Assembly: GCA_024401215.1 (NCBI GenBank)
Contig: JAKSLL010000018.1
Span: forward strand, 1 to 55,481
Length of the DNA: 55,481 nucleotides
DNA from: Bacteroidaceae bacterium
Lineage (GTDB): Bacteria > Bacteroidota > Bacteroidia > Bacteroidales > Bacteroidaceae
Reading direction: 5' to 3'
Below the pieces are notes generated by a model. The model was not told the DNA's origin. It saw only the letters and a program-made list of their open reading frames with translations, and ran no database searches. Numbering within the stretch: the stretch's first letter is position 1; the number at the start of each line of letters is the position of its first letter. A program made the translations under genes and the position numbers. Shown here in pieces: positions 24,268-32,106 of this stretch.

Positions 24268-24773
24268 TGATTCATTCTTCTTTTGAGTTCAATAAATAGT
24301 TTCTGTCGTGCCTTGGATACCATGCTCTGCACTGTTGTTTTCTTTACACCGGTCTTGGCTTCTATTTCATCATTTGAAAGACCGTCAAGCCTTCGTAATT
24401 CAAAGAGCTCTCGTTCTCGTGGCGAAAGCATCTTCTGCATCATCTGTTCCAACAGCTCTTCGCACTCTTCTGCTTCAAGTCTGTCGATATTCGTTGCTGG
24501 TATCAAGCCGCCATTGTTTCCTTCTTTATTATATAAGGTGGAATTGGAAGTTCTCTTTCGCTTTATGCTTATACAATAGTTCTTTGCCACCTTCACCGCG
24601 AGCGCCTTGACGTTCATTCTTGCGTCCATCTTCTCGCAGTATTTCCATAGGCGTAACAGCGATTCCTGTGCCACATCCTCCGCATCATCCTGCTGATGGA
24701 AGTAGCGCACCCCTACATCGTACATCACACGACGCAGTTCTTTGGCTGCTGTCTCAAACTCCTGTTGTGTCAT
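24264..24773 (-). CDS. ECF-type RNA polymerase sigma factor
   Basis: 169-aa sigma70-family factor with only regions 2 and 4. Region 2 is visible at about 20-75 (DDAEDVAQESLLRLWKYCEKM, then ALAVKVAKNYCISIKRKR). Region 4 is at about 110-160 (LSPRERELFELRRLDGLSNDEIEAKTGVKKTTVQSMVSKARQKL). It directs RNA polymerase to its own small regulon. First gene of a four-gene coupled operon with its likely anti-sigma. The A/T-rich upstream region has no standard -7 box that I trust, which would fit autoregulation by an ECF-specific promoter. Confidence 0.92.
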   Translation of the reverse strand: MTQQEFETAAKELRRVMYDVGVRYFHQQDDAEDVAQESLLRLWKYCEKMDARMNVKALAVKVAKNYCISIKRKRTSNSTLYNKEGNNGGLIPATNIDRLEAEECEELLEQMMQKMLSPRERELFELRRLDGLSNDEIEAKTGVKKTTVQSMVSKARQKLFIELKRRMNQ

Positions 24774-24960
24774 ATTTCTGTCATGTTTCTATACTGTATA
24801 CGCAGTTTATTAATAAAACTTATGCATCACAATCGCATTTTAACATAAATTTAACATTTGCATGATTTATATAAGTTCACGGCTCTTGCTCTCTTTTAAG
24901 TAAACACCGTCAACATCTACCGCTGAAAACAAGATCCGTGAAACTCTATTTTCTATAATG

Positions 24961-25113
24961 TTATAGTTCAAATCCTCCCTCAGATGGAGTTCGGAATGCG
25001 AATTTGTGTTTTTTGTCTTTATTTGTTATACAAAAATCGGTTAAAGTGATAATGTCCATACCTCTATGCATGTCATAATCATCTATGTCACTATATTTAT
25101 TGGATGAACTCAT
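24961..25113 (-). CDS. Small ORF, 50 aa, function unknown
   Basis: ATG at 25113, stop TAA at 24961-24963. The product begins MSSSNKYSDIDDYDMHRG and ends FRTPSEGGFEL, hydrophilic and without signal peptide. Its ATG overlaps the stop codon of the preceding frame (CTATGAG), a typical coupling arrangement. I do not recognise it. It could be a real small protein, or the tail of a decayed gene. Confidence 0.4.
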   Translation of the reverse strand: MSSSNKYSDIDDYDMHRGMDIITLTDFCITNKDKKHKFAFRTPSEGGFEL

Positions 25114-25280
25114 AGAGTACCTTCAGGGACTTTCGTTACTTTATGCTCGGTACGTGGAATGACATCGCTACTAGGCCTCACTCAGTAGAAAGAGGCGAAG
25201 GTCTTTCGAGTTGCAGAATCTCGAACAGGAGCTTCAATGTGCTTGAAGTCTTCCATCTGTAGATTTCTAAGATTTATCAT
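25114..25280 (-). pseudogene. Small ORF with an in-frame stop, upstream of the 50-aa ORF
   Basis: ATG at 25280 gives 32 residues (MINLRNLQMEDFKHIEAPVR...) to a TGA at 25182-25184. The same frame then stays open (VRPSSDVIPRTEHKVTKVPE) to a TGA at 25112-25114 that overlaps the ATG of the next ORF. So either one 55-codon gene has an in-frame stop, or there is a 32-aa ORF followed by a GTG-started one. A canonical -7 box lies about 57 nt upstream. Confidence 0.35.
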
Positions 25281-25336
25281 TACTGATTCGTTATTAAATT
25301 CTTACTTTTGGGCTATACGCATAAATTTTGAATCTG

Positions 25337-25344
25337 CAAAAGTA
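25337..25344 (-). promoter_or_regulatory. -7 box for the small-ORF unit
   Basis: Minus-strand TACTTTTG followed by CA, a full TAnnTTTG match. It lies about 57 nt upstream of the ATG at 25280. The -33 region is weak. Confidence 0.45.
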
Positions 25345-25435
25345 CTACATTTATTTGAAATACAGCACCACTTCATACTTAGAAGAAACTAATAGAATGA
25401 AAAACTTGCCATAGTGTGCAAAGTCCACTTACCTA

Positions 25436-25675
25436 TCAATTAGTTTCTACATTCAAAACCCAATTTGTGACAATATTGTGACACAAAAGGAATATTACCA
25501 AAATTATCATACTCTTAAAAATACTCTTATACTGATAACACATAAAATGTTGTGTTTTTGCAGACAAAATATTCGCCTTGGTAGCATAAGGACCAAAAAC
25601 ATAAGGGTTGTTGTGTTTTTTGAATATTACGACCATAACTGACTCGCAGTTAAAAATACGTGATTTTGCGCTCAT
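25436..25675 (-). CDS. Doubtful 79-aa ORF
   Basis: Starts MSAKSRIFNCESVMVVIFKK and ends in a hydrophobic stretch (MIILVIFLLCHNIVTNW). I have a vague memory of near-identical short 'hypothetical proteins' in other Bacteroidales, which would point to a dispersed repeat translated by chance rather than a gene. No promoter or ribosome-binding site stands out. Confidence 0.25.
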   Translation of the reverse strand: MSAKSRIFNCESVMVVIFKKHNNPYVFGPYATKANILSAKTQHFMCYQYKSIFKSMIILVIFLLCHNIVTNWVLNVETN

Positions 25676-25835
25676 GGTGTTTTTTATGTCAAGTTGGGAG
25701 AAAGGACGATGAAAGAATATTCGCTCCTTTTGCGTCCTTATTTGAGAGTTATTTAGTGTTTATCTATGAAAGATGTTTTATGGGGAGTTTATGTTGAACA
25801 GCTATTATCGAGACGTTCTTTTTGATAAGACTGTC

Positions 25836-25873
25836 AGTCAAAAAACGAAGGTAATGATATCGTTTTTTCGACT
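25836..25873 (+). promoter_or_regulatory. Hairpin upstream of the OmpA-like gene
   Basis: AGTCAAAAAACGA pairs with TCGTTTTTTCGACT (one bulged base). A second AGACT/AGTCT pair encloses it. It could be a relic terminator for leftward or rightward transcripts; it lies about 85 nt before the gene start. Confidence 0.45.
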
Positions 25874-25923
25874 AACATTGTCATTAGTCTAAAAAATACT
25901 ATGAATAATTCATGTTTTTGTGT

Positions 25924-25931
25924 TATTTTTG
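25924..25931 (+). promoter_or_regulatory. -7 box of the OmpA-like gene
   Basis: TATTTTTG fits TAnnTTTG and ends 26 nt before the ATG at 25958. No clear -33 box. Confidence 0.45.
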
Positions 25932-25957
25932 CATAATAATTTGAATTAAAGTTATAA

Positions 25958-27106
25958 ATGAACATAAGTCAAATAATATTTAACCGTATTTGGTTTGCTT
26001 TAGTTGCAATGCTCTTTGTCGTTTCTACGGTATCTGGACAGTCGTATGTGAAAAAGCATGAAGGCGGCGATTTTTATATAGGTGCGGGCGTGGGAATCAG
26101 TCAGTCGCTTGCAGAGAATTCCATAAATGCGGATTTCTTGAATCATCAGATGCCGAGTGCAAACCTGCATGTCGGATATAACTTCAACCCGATGTTTGGA
26201 GTGCGCCTGTCTGCTGTGTTCAATGCTCAGACGTCACGATGCAGCAAGGCTGCTAAGAACGCTCTTCCTGAAGTGTATGGCAACGGAAGATATGGCTATT
26301 ACAACTGTTCGGCTATAGCTTCGGGAGTGTTTAATTTGACAAATGTGTTTATGGGATATGAGCAGTCGCGTACTATGACATGGTCGGGTGTTGTCGGCAT
26401 GGGTTATATACAGACTTTCGGATTTGACAAGAAGATAGAAAACTGGAATCAGTACCCATATTACCCTGTAGATGGCGATGGCGGTGGCTATATTGCTGGA
26501 CATGTGGGTGTGAATTGCGCATCAAAAGTCAATAAGGCGCTTGACATTGTTGTCGAACTGCGAACAAATGTCACAGATAACAGATATAACGGTGTGTCAA
26601 ATGGCAATCATCTTGACTTCTTCATTGACCTTATGGCAACTGCTGTTTACCATTTCCCTAACAAGCAGAAATGCTATCGCTTTGATGCTCCGCCAAAAGA
26701 GCCGTTTCTGGATCCTGTGCTTCGCGACTCAACAGATACGTATCAGGAAAGACTTAAGTATGGTGAGAGGATGATTACGGAAGTGCCTTTCTATGCTGGT
26801 TTCTATTATCTGAACGAAGTGTCGTTGAAACGTGTAAATGTTGTTGCTCAATTCTTGAAGAGGAATCCTATGGTATGTCTGAAGATTGTTGGTCATCCTG
26901 ATACTATAGACGATGTTGATGCGGAATCTAACAAGCGATTAGCACGCAACAGGGCCGTTGCTGTGAGGAATGCCCTCATAGAGCGCTTCAATATTTCTTC
27001 GTCAAGGTTGAAGATTGAATATGACGATATGGTGCTTCAACCTTTTGAAAGTGTGAGAGAGTGGGTGCCTTCCGTACACTTTGTCATGGTGGAGGATTTT
27101 GAGTGA
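25958..27106 (+). CDS. Outer-membrane beta-barrel with OmpA-like C-terminal domain
   Basis: 382-aa protein. The N-terminal signal peptide (cleavage after VSGQ, about residue 28) is followed by a barrel-like region (about 35-235, GDFYIGAGVGISQSLAE, LHVGYNFNPMFGVRLSAVF). The C-terminal OmpA/MotB-like domain (about 260-382) has VNVVAQFLKRNP and GHPDTIDDVDAESNKRLARNRAVAVRNALI, matching the GHTD...N..LS..RA..V pattern that binds diaminopimelate in peptidoglycan. It anchors the outer membrane to the wall. Single-gene unit; the terminator at 27150-27176 is shared with panD. Confidence 0.85.
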   Translation: MNISQIIFNRIWFALVAMLFVVSTVSGQSYVKKHEGGDFYIGAGVGISQSLAENSINADFLNHQMPSANLHVGYNFNPMFGVRLSAVFNAQTSRCSKAAKNALPEVYGNGRYGYYNCSAIASGVFNLTNVFMGYEQSRTMTWSGVVGMGYIQTFGFDKKIENWNQYPYYPVDGDGGGYIAGHVGVNCASKVNKALDIVVELRTNVTDNRYNGVSNGNHLDFFIDLMATAVYHFPNKQKCYRFDAPPKEPFLDPVLRDSTDTYQERLKYGERMITEVPFYAGFYYLNEVSLKRVNVVAQFLKRNPMVCLKIVGHPDTIDDVDAESNKRLARNRAVAVRNALIERFNISSSRLKIEYDDMVLQPFESVREWVPSVHFVMVEDFE

Positions 27107-27149
27107 TTATCTTCTCAATGACTTGTTTGTCAAGACTTTGTATAACAAA

Positions 27150-27176
27150 AGAAGGGAGTGCTATGCACTCCCTTCT
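27150..27176. terminator. Bidirectional terminator between ompA-like gene and panD
   Basis: AGAAGGGAGTGC / GCACTCCCTTCT with a 3-nt loop, perfect 12-bp stem. The minus-strand side has a T-run, so it serves panD best, but it also stops the convergent gene. Confidence 0.85.
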
Positions 27177-27201
27177 AATATGAAATGTGAAAGTCTGAAT
27201 A

Positions 27202-27555
27202 CTATTTCAAAATTTTATTTGTGTTTTGATCGGGGAAAGCAACCATAGGCTTGAAGCTTTTTGCCTCTTCAAAATCCATAAGGGCATACGACATTATTAT
27301 TACGATGTCGCCCACTTGTACCTTGCGTGCAGCAGCTCCATTGAGGCATATACATCCTGAACCGCGTTTACCTTTTATTACATACGTGTCGAAGCGTTCT
27401 CCGTTGTTGTTATTCACAATATATACACGCTCTCCAGGTATGAGCTGGACAGCATCCATAAGGTCTTCGTCGATAGTTATACTGCCCATATAGTTAAGGT
27501 TGGCTTCTGTCACCTTAACGCAATGGAGCTTAGATTTCATTACTTCAATCTGCAT
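27202..27555 (-). CDS. panD: Aspartate 1-decarboxylase
   Basis: 117-aa pyruvoyl enzyme: L-aspartate to beta-alanine + CO2, supplying the beta-alanine half of pantothenate. The proenzyme self-cleaves between Gly24 and Ser25 in NYMGSITID, and Ser25 becomes the pyruvoyl group. [13 protein letters not shown] and [19 protein letters not shown] are the other conserved blocks. It follows panC by 76 nt, and the two form one operon. Confidence 0.95.
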   Translation of the reverse strand: MQIEVMKSKLHCVKVTEANLNYMGSITIDEDLMDAVQLIPGERVYIVNNNNGERFDTYVIKGKRGSGCICLNGAAARKVQVGDIVIIMSYALMDFEEAKSFKPMVAFPDQNTNKILK

Positions 27556-27631
27556 AATCTTTTTATTAAACGGTGGTTGCTAAAGAAATTCCAACATGTG
27601 TGTGTCGTAGTTTTCCTTAGTGTGAAATCCG

Positions 27632-28474
27632 TTATTTGTATCTTGTGTGGTCAATGAGTCGTATTGGCGTCTTTCCGCAATATACAGTAATACAGCCTAC
27701 AATGCTTGGTGCTTCATCCCATGAATGAACATCTGCGAGTGTGTCTCCGTTTACAATGCTGTAATACTCAACTTCAAGCCCGTCAATTTTGTTTATTTCT
27801 TCAACTACCCACTCACGAGTTTCATCTACCGACTTGCCGAGGCTCTTGCTCTCTGCCATTATGCGGTATATGTTTGGTGCGATAGCTTTCTCTTCTGGAG
27901 CGAGGAGGGCGTTGCGGCTGCTGCGTGCAAGTCCGTTGTCTTCTCTTATGACTGGACATGGTACAATCTGCAGACGGAATCCGAGGTCGTCAACCATGCG
28001 TCGTATGACAGCTATCTGCTGATAGTCCTTCTCTCCGAAATACGCGCGGTCAGGGTCTGCCATATAGAAAAGCTTTGACACAATCTGGCATACTCCATTG
28101 AAATGTCCAGGACGGCGCGCACCCTCCATTACCTCGTCTGTTGGAGGGTAAGAGAAATTACGTGTGTCAGGCTCTGGGTAAATTTCTTTTACTGATGGAG
28201 CGAAAACAATCTGAGCTCCACACTCCTCAAGGAGCTTGCAGTCGCTGTCAAGAGTGCGTGGATATCTTTCAAGATCCTTTGGGTCATTAAACTGAGTAGG
28301 GTTGAGGAAAATGCTCACAACAGTTATGTCGTTTTCGTTGACAGAGCGACGAACAAGCGAAGCGTGCCCTTCATGCAAGGCACCCATTGTAGGAACAAGT
28401 CCAATAGTTTTATTTTCATTTCTCAAAGATGCTATTCTATCCTTGAGCCCTTTTACTGAGTTAATTATTTCCAT
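27632..28474 (-). CDS. panC: Pantothenate synthetase
   Basis: 280-aa cytosolic ligase: pantoate + beta-alanine + ATP to pantothenate + AMP + PPi. Motifs: PTMGALHEGHASLV near residue 27 (the HxGH nucleotide signature), FLNPTQF, YFGEKDYQQ (the KMSKS-like region) and LARSSRN. Length is normal. It is upstream of panD; panB is not in the window. Confidence 0.96.
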   Translation of the reverse strand: MEIINSVKGLKDRIASLRNENKTIGLVPTMGALHEGHASLVRRSVNENDITVVSIFLNPTQFNDPKDLERYPRTLDSDCKLLEECGAQIVFAPSVKEIYPEPDTRNFSYPPTDEVMEGARRPGHFNGVCQIVSKLFYMADPDRAYFGEKDYQQIAVIRRMVDDLGFRLQIVPCPVIREDNGLARSSRNALLAPEEKAIAPNIYRIMAESKSLGKSVDETREWVVEEINKIDGLEVEYYSIVNGDTLADVHSWDEAPSIVGCITVYCGKTPIRLIDHTRYK

Positions 28475-28657
28475 TGCTTTCTATCTGATTACTCAAATAC
28501 GAGTCAAAAATTATGCAAAGTAACGGATTATTTACCACATAATAAAATAAAACAATGAAAAATGTTGAATGGTGTGGTGATTTGTACTATCCTGTAAGTC
28601 TTTGCAATTATTCTTTGTCATGTTATGATACGCCTTTGTTGTTATGGACGCCTGTCG

Positions 28658-29575
28658 TTACTTGCTTCCGATAAAGAGGAAGAGCATTGACAGGAGAACA
28701 AGGGCGAGGTCGATGATTTTTGCTTTAAGGTTCTTCTCCTTGAACACCATGGCTCCGAACAGGAAGCTGACAATCACGCTGCCGCGGCGTACCATCGACA
28801 CGATAGATATCATTGCACCATCGAGGCCGAGGGCGTAGAAATATGCGAAGTCTGCAGCTGAAAGGAAAAGTGAGATGAAAGGAATGCTCCAGTCCCAATG
28901 GAATGGTGTTGTCTTTTTATGTGTAGGCCACCATAGGAGGAAGAGCATGGCGAGCATCATGAAGAATTGGTAGATGTTATACCATGACTGCACAGCCATC
29001 TTGTCCAACCCGACACCATGGTTTTCAGGGGATGCCATGAGATATTTGTCATAGAGCCCAGACATGGCGCCAAGCACATTGGCAAGAATCACAAAGATAA
29101 TCCATTTGTTATTCTTGAAGTTGATGCCTTCCTTCTTGCTTGAACGTGAAAGCATATATAAGCCAACCATTGCGATGATGACTCCCACCCATTGCCAGAT
29201 GTTGAGTTTTTCTGCAAAGAAAGTCAATGCTCCAATAAGCACCATGACAGGGCGTGTGGCATTGATAGGGCCTACGATGGTTATAGGCAGATGCTTTAGT
29301 CCGAAATAGGCGAAAAGCCATGAACTGAGCACGATAACCGACTTGAGAAGGATGTACTTGTGCTCTTCCCATCCGTAAGAATGTGTGAAGAAAATCGAAC
29401 TCTCGCTGATAGTGCCATTGGCAGAAAGAATGATGAATGGCACGAAAATGAGTGAAGAGAAGAGGGTGTTAAGCAGCAGAACGGGGATAACGGCGTTCTC
29501 CTTTAACGACTTCTTCTTAAACACATCATAAAATCCTAAAAGACAAGCTGATAAAAATGCTAAAATTAACCACAT
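28658..29575 (-). CDS. EamA/DMT-family transporter
   Basis: 305-aa inner-membrane protein with about ten helices in two five-helix halves, the 'EamA x 2' arrangement of drug/metabolite exporters. The first half ends at LPITIVGPINATRPVMVLIGALTFF (the typical helix 3-4 motif) and the second contains YALGLDGAMISIVSMVRRGSVIVSFLFGAMVFKEKNL, its repeat. Substrate unknown. Monocistronic, with 180-nt and 90-nt gaps on the two sides. Confidence 0.88.
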   Translation of the reverse strand: MWLILAFLSACLLGFYDVFKKKSLKENAVIPVLLLNTLFSSLIFVPFIILSANGTISESSIFFTHSYGWEEHKYILLKSVIVLSSWLFAYFGLKHLPITIVGPINATRPVMVLIGALTFFAEKLNIWQWVGVIIAMVGLYMLSRSSKKEGINFKNNKWIIFVILANVLGAMSGLYDKYLMASPENHGVGLDKMAVQSWYNIYQFFMMLAMLFLLWWPTHKKTTPFHWDWSIPFISLFLSAADFAYFYALGLDGAMISIVSMVRRGSVIVSFLFGAMVFKEKNLKAKIIDLALVLLSMLFLFIGSK

Positions 29576-29666
29576 ATTGAGATGTTGTAAAAAATATTAT
29601 GGATGGTGAAGATTCCGTGATGGCAGAAAACATCAGCAAAAATTGCTGAAAGTTATCGTTTTGCCA

Positions 29667-30446
29667 TTATTTGTCTTCAATCATCAATTCCTGCGGGTAA
29701 GTGATATCGGCAAGAAAGAGTGCGTTGCCTGGCACAGAAGTGCCAGCAGAGCATCTGTCTTTCTTCTCTATAATATTGCGAAACTCTTTTATTGTTATAG
29801 ATCCTCGACCGACATCTATTAATGTGCCGACAATAGCTCTCACCATGTTGCGAAGAAAGCGGTCGGCAGTAATGGTGAATTCCCATTTTATAGGTGTCAC
29901 CTGCTTCCAGTGTGCATACATAATCTTGCAATTATTGGTTTTCACATCGGTATGAAGCTTTGAGAATGATGTGAAGTCAATGTATTCAAACAGCACGCTA
30001 CAGGCTTCGTTCATCTTCTCGAAATCAAGTGGTTGTGGGAATCTGTATGCGTAAGGTTCAAATGGTGTTTTATCTGTTATGAGGTAATAGTGATAGGTGC
30101 GCGACGTTGCAGAGAAGCGAGCGTGCGCATCATCTGTCACCTTAAATATGTTGTGTATTGCGATGTCTTGCGGAAGAAGTTTGTTGAGACGGTATCTTAG
30201 CTGTACGAGGTCAATCATATTGCTTGAACCGTCTTCTTTCACTTCTGGGCAGAAGTCAAAGTGAGCAATCATCATTGACGCATTGACACCTGCATCTGTC
30301 CGCCCGGCTCCAACAACTTCTGTCGGTGTACGAAGCAGAGTGGTAAGAGCTTTGTTGAGGGTTTCCTGAACTGTGATAGCACCAGGTTGTATCTGCCATC
30401 CGTGATATTTTCTTCCGTCGTATGATAAATTGATGAAAAATCTCAT
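29667..30446 (-). CDS. truA: tRNA pseudouridine(38-40) synthase TruA
   Basis: 259-aa enzyme that isomerises uridines 38-40 in the anticodon arm. The catalytic Asp51 sits in [12 protein letters not shown]-terminal [16 protein letters not shown] and C-terminal [20 protein letters not shown] are the two conserved family blocks. Normal length. Confidence 0.96.
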   Translation of the reverse strand: MRFFINLSYDGRKYHGWQIQPGAITVQETLNKALTTLLRTPTEVVGAGRTDAGVNASMMIAHFDFCPEVKEDGSSNMIDLVQLRYRLNKLLPQDIAIHNIFKVTDDAHARFSATSRTYHYYLITDKTPFEPYAYRFPQPLDFEKMNEACSVLFEYIDFTSFSKLHTDVKTNNCKIMYAHWKQVTPIKWEFTITADRFLRNMVRAIVGTLIDVGRGSITIKEFRNIIEKKDRCSAGTSVPGNALFLADITYPQELMIEDK

Positions 30447-30639
30447 ATCCTGTATTTTGTTATTCTGAACAGCTGTAATTGCTAATTAATGATGAAACAG
30501 CTGCAGAAGATTGTAGCAGCAGTCTGCTATGAAAGCACGGGAAGTAGTTTTCCCATTATTAAGCAGGTGCGCAAAAGAGAGTATAGATGTCAAGAACACA
30601 CCTACGAGGGTGAACATATAAATAATTATGATTACCTAC

Positions 30640-32064
30640 TTAAGGTGTCACTCTGTTATGAAAGAACACTCTGTGAAGCGCACTTTTCATCCTGACAAGA
30701 GGCACTTTCTTTTTATTCTTGTTCCTGTAGAATAGCCACAGCATGATTGCTGCTGTAATAGACGCTATGCCGTCGGCAGTAGCTATGCTTATCCACACTC
30801 CGTCGGTGCCCCATATTTCAGGGAATATCAATAAGAATGGGGCAAGGAATACAAGCTGGCGGCTTACGCTGAGGAAGATACTCTGTTTTGCAAGACCGAT
30901 GCTTTGGAAGAAGTTGCCAGTAACTATCTGGAAACCGACAACAGGCGACATCAATACAATAAGTCGCATGCCGCTGATTGTTAGTGATGTCAATTCCTCA
31001 TCTTTTGTAAAGAGCATTACAGGATACTGAGGGATGAACTCACAGATAATGAATGAGATGCACATGATGATTGTGGCAAGGAATATTGCCTTGCGCAGCA
31101 CCTCGCTTACACGGCTGAATTGCTGTGCTCCATAGTTGAAACCGGCTATTGGCTGCATGCCCTGACACACGCCAAGCACCACCATTACAAACAGGAAGGT
31201 GATGCTGTTCACTATGCCGTAAGCTGCGATGGCGGTGTCCCCGCCATGTTTTGTTAATCCTTTGTTGATGAGAATAACCACCAGACAAGCACAGAGTTGC
31301 ATGCAGAATGGTGATAGGCCAATGCTGAGTATGTGTTTTACGATGCTTTTTCTAAGTCCGTAAATGCCGGAATGCAGATGCAAAAGGTCACGTTTGTTGC
31401 TGAGTTTATAGGCAACAAAGATTAATGCGACAAGCTGAGCGAGAATTGTTGCAATGGCAGCACCTCGAATACCCATGTCTAAGACAAAGATGAAGAGAGG
31501 GTCGAGAACAGAGTTTATGACGACTGTTGCTATCGTTGCAATCATTGCTACATGAGGGTGGCCTGTAGAACGTAATGCGGCATTGAAACCAAGATATAAA
31601 TGTGTTATAACATTACCAAGGAGTATGACAAACATATATTCATGAGCGTACTTATATGTCTGCTCGCTCGCTCCGAAGAACATCAGCAGAGGATGTATGA
31701 ACACCAATCCCAGAATGCCGAGCAGAATGCCAATAATGACATTGAGCGTAACGAGATTTCCCAGCGTGCGTTCAGCATTTGCATAATCCTTTTGGCCAAG
31801 CTTTATTGACATAAGAGTTGATGCACCCACACCAACCATTGCCCCAAATGCTGCCGAGAGGTTCATTACGGGGAAGGTGACAGCAAGTCCGCCGAGTGAA
31901 AGTGTGCCCACTTCTGGAATGTGACCAATAAATATGCGGTCAACCATGTTGTATAGCGATGAGGCTGTCATCGCAACAACAGCAGGTACTGCATATTTCA
32001 TGAGTAGTGAACCAATGGGGGCTGTGCCGAGTTCTTTTGTTCTATTTTCTTGTTGCATATCCAT
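30640..32064 (-). CDS. MATE-family efflux transporter
   Basis: 474-aa inner-membrane protein with 12 predicted helices in two MatE halves. It starts with ENRTKELGTAPIGSLLMKYAVPAVVAM; the second half begins near SIGLSPFCMQLCACLVV. It exports cationic drugs or metabolites using Na+ or H+. It begins 42 nt after the DPP-IV gene and is probably the last gene of that transcription unit. Substrate unknown. Confidence 0.92.
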   Translation of the reverse strand: MDMQQENRTKELGTAPIGSLLMKYAVPAVVAMTASSLYNMVDRIFIGHIPEVGTLSLGGLAVTFPVMNLSAAFGAMVGVGASTLMSIKLGQKDYANAERTLGNLVTLNVIIGILLGILGLVFIHPLLMFFGASEQTYKYAHEYMFVILLGNVITHLYLGFNAALRSTGHPHVAMIATIATVVINSVLDPLFIFVLDMGIRGAAIATILAQLVALIFVAYKLSNKRDLLHLHSGIYGLRKSIVKHILSIGLSPFCMQLCACLVVILINKGLTKHGGDTAIAAYGIVNSITFLFVMVVLGVCQGMQPIAGFNYGAQQFSRVSEVLRKAIFLATIIMCISFIICEFIPQYPVMLFTKDEELTSLTISGMRLIVLMSPVVGFQIVTGNFFQSIGLAKQSIFLSVSRQLVFLAPFLLIFPEIWGTDGVWISIATADGIASITAAIMLWLFYRNKNKKKVPLVRMKSALHRVFFHNRVTP

Positions 32065-32106
32065 TACTAAAACGCCGTGTTTGCCGCAAGTGGGCTTGCA
32101 AGAGAG

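Larger units (their letters stand above)
24774..25957. other. 1.2-kb region without large genes
   Basis: Holds two small overlapping minus-strand ORFs at 24961-25280 behind a TACTTTTG box, a doubtful 79-codon minus-strand frame at 25436-25675, and a terminator-like hairpin at 25836-25873 in front of the OmpA-like gene. I found no tRNA and no transposase. Confidence 0.6.

Noticed and set aside
24955-24990. TTCAAATCC-like T-loop considered as a tRNA
   Set aside because: The flanking bases cannot form a five-pair T stem, and no acceptor or anticodon arm is found.
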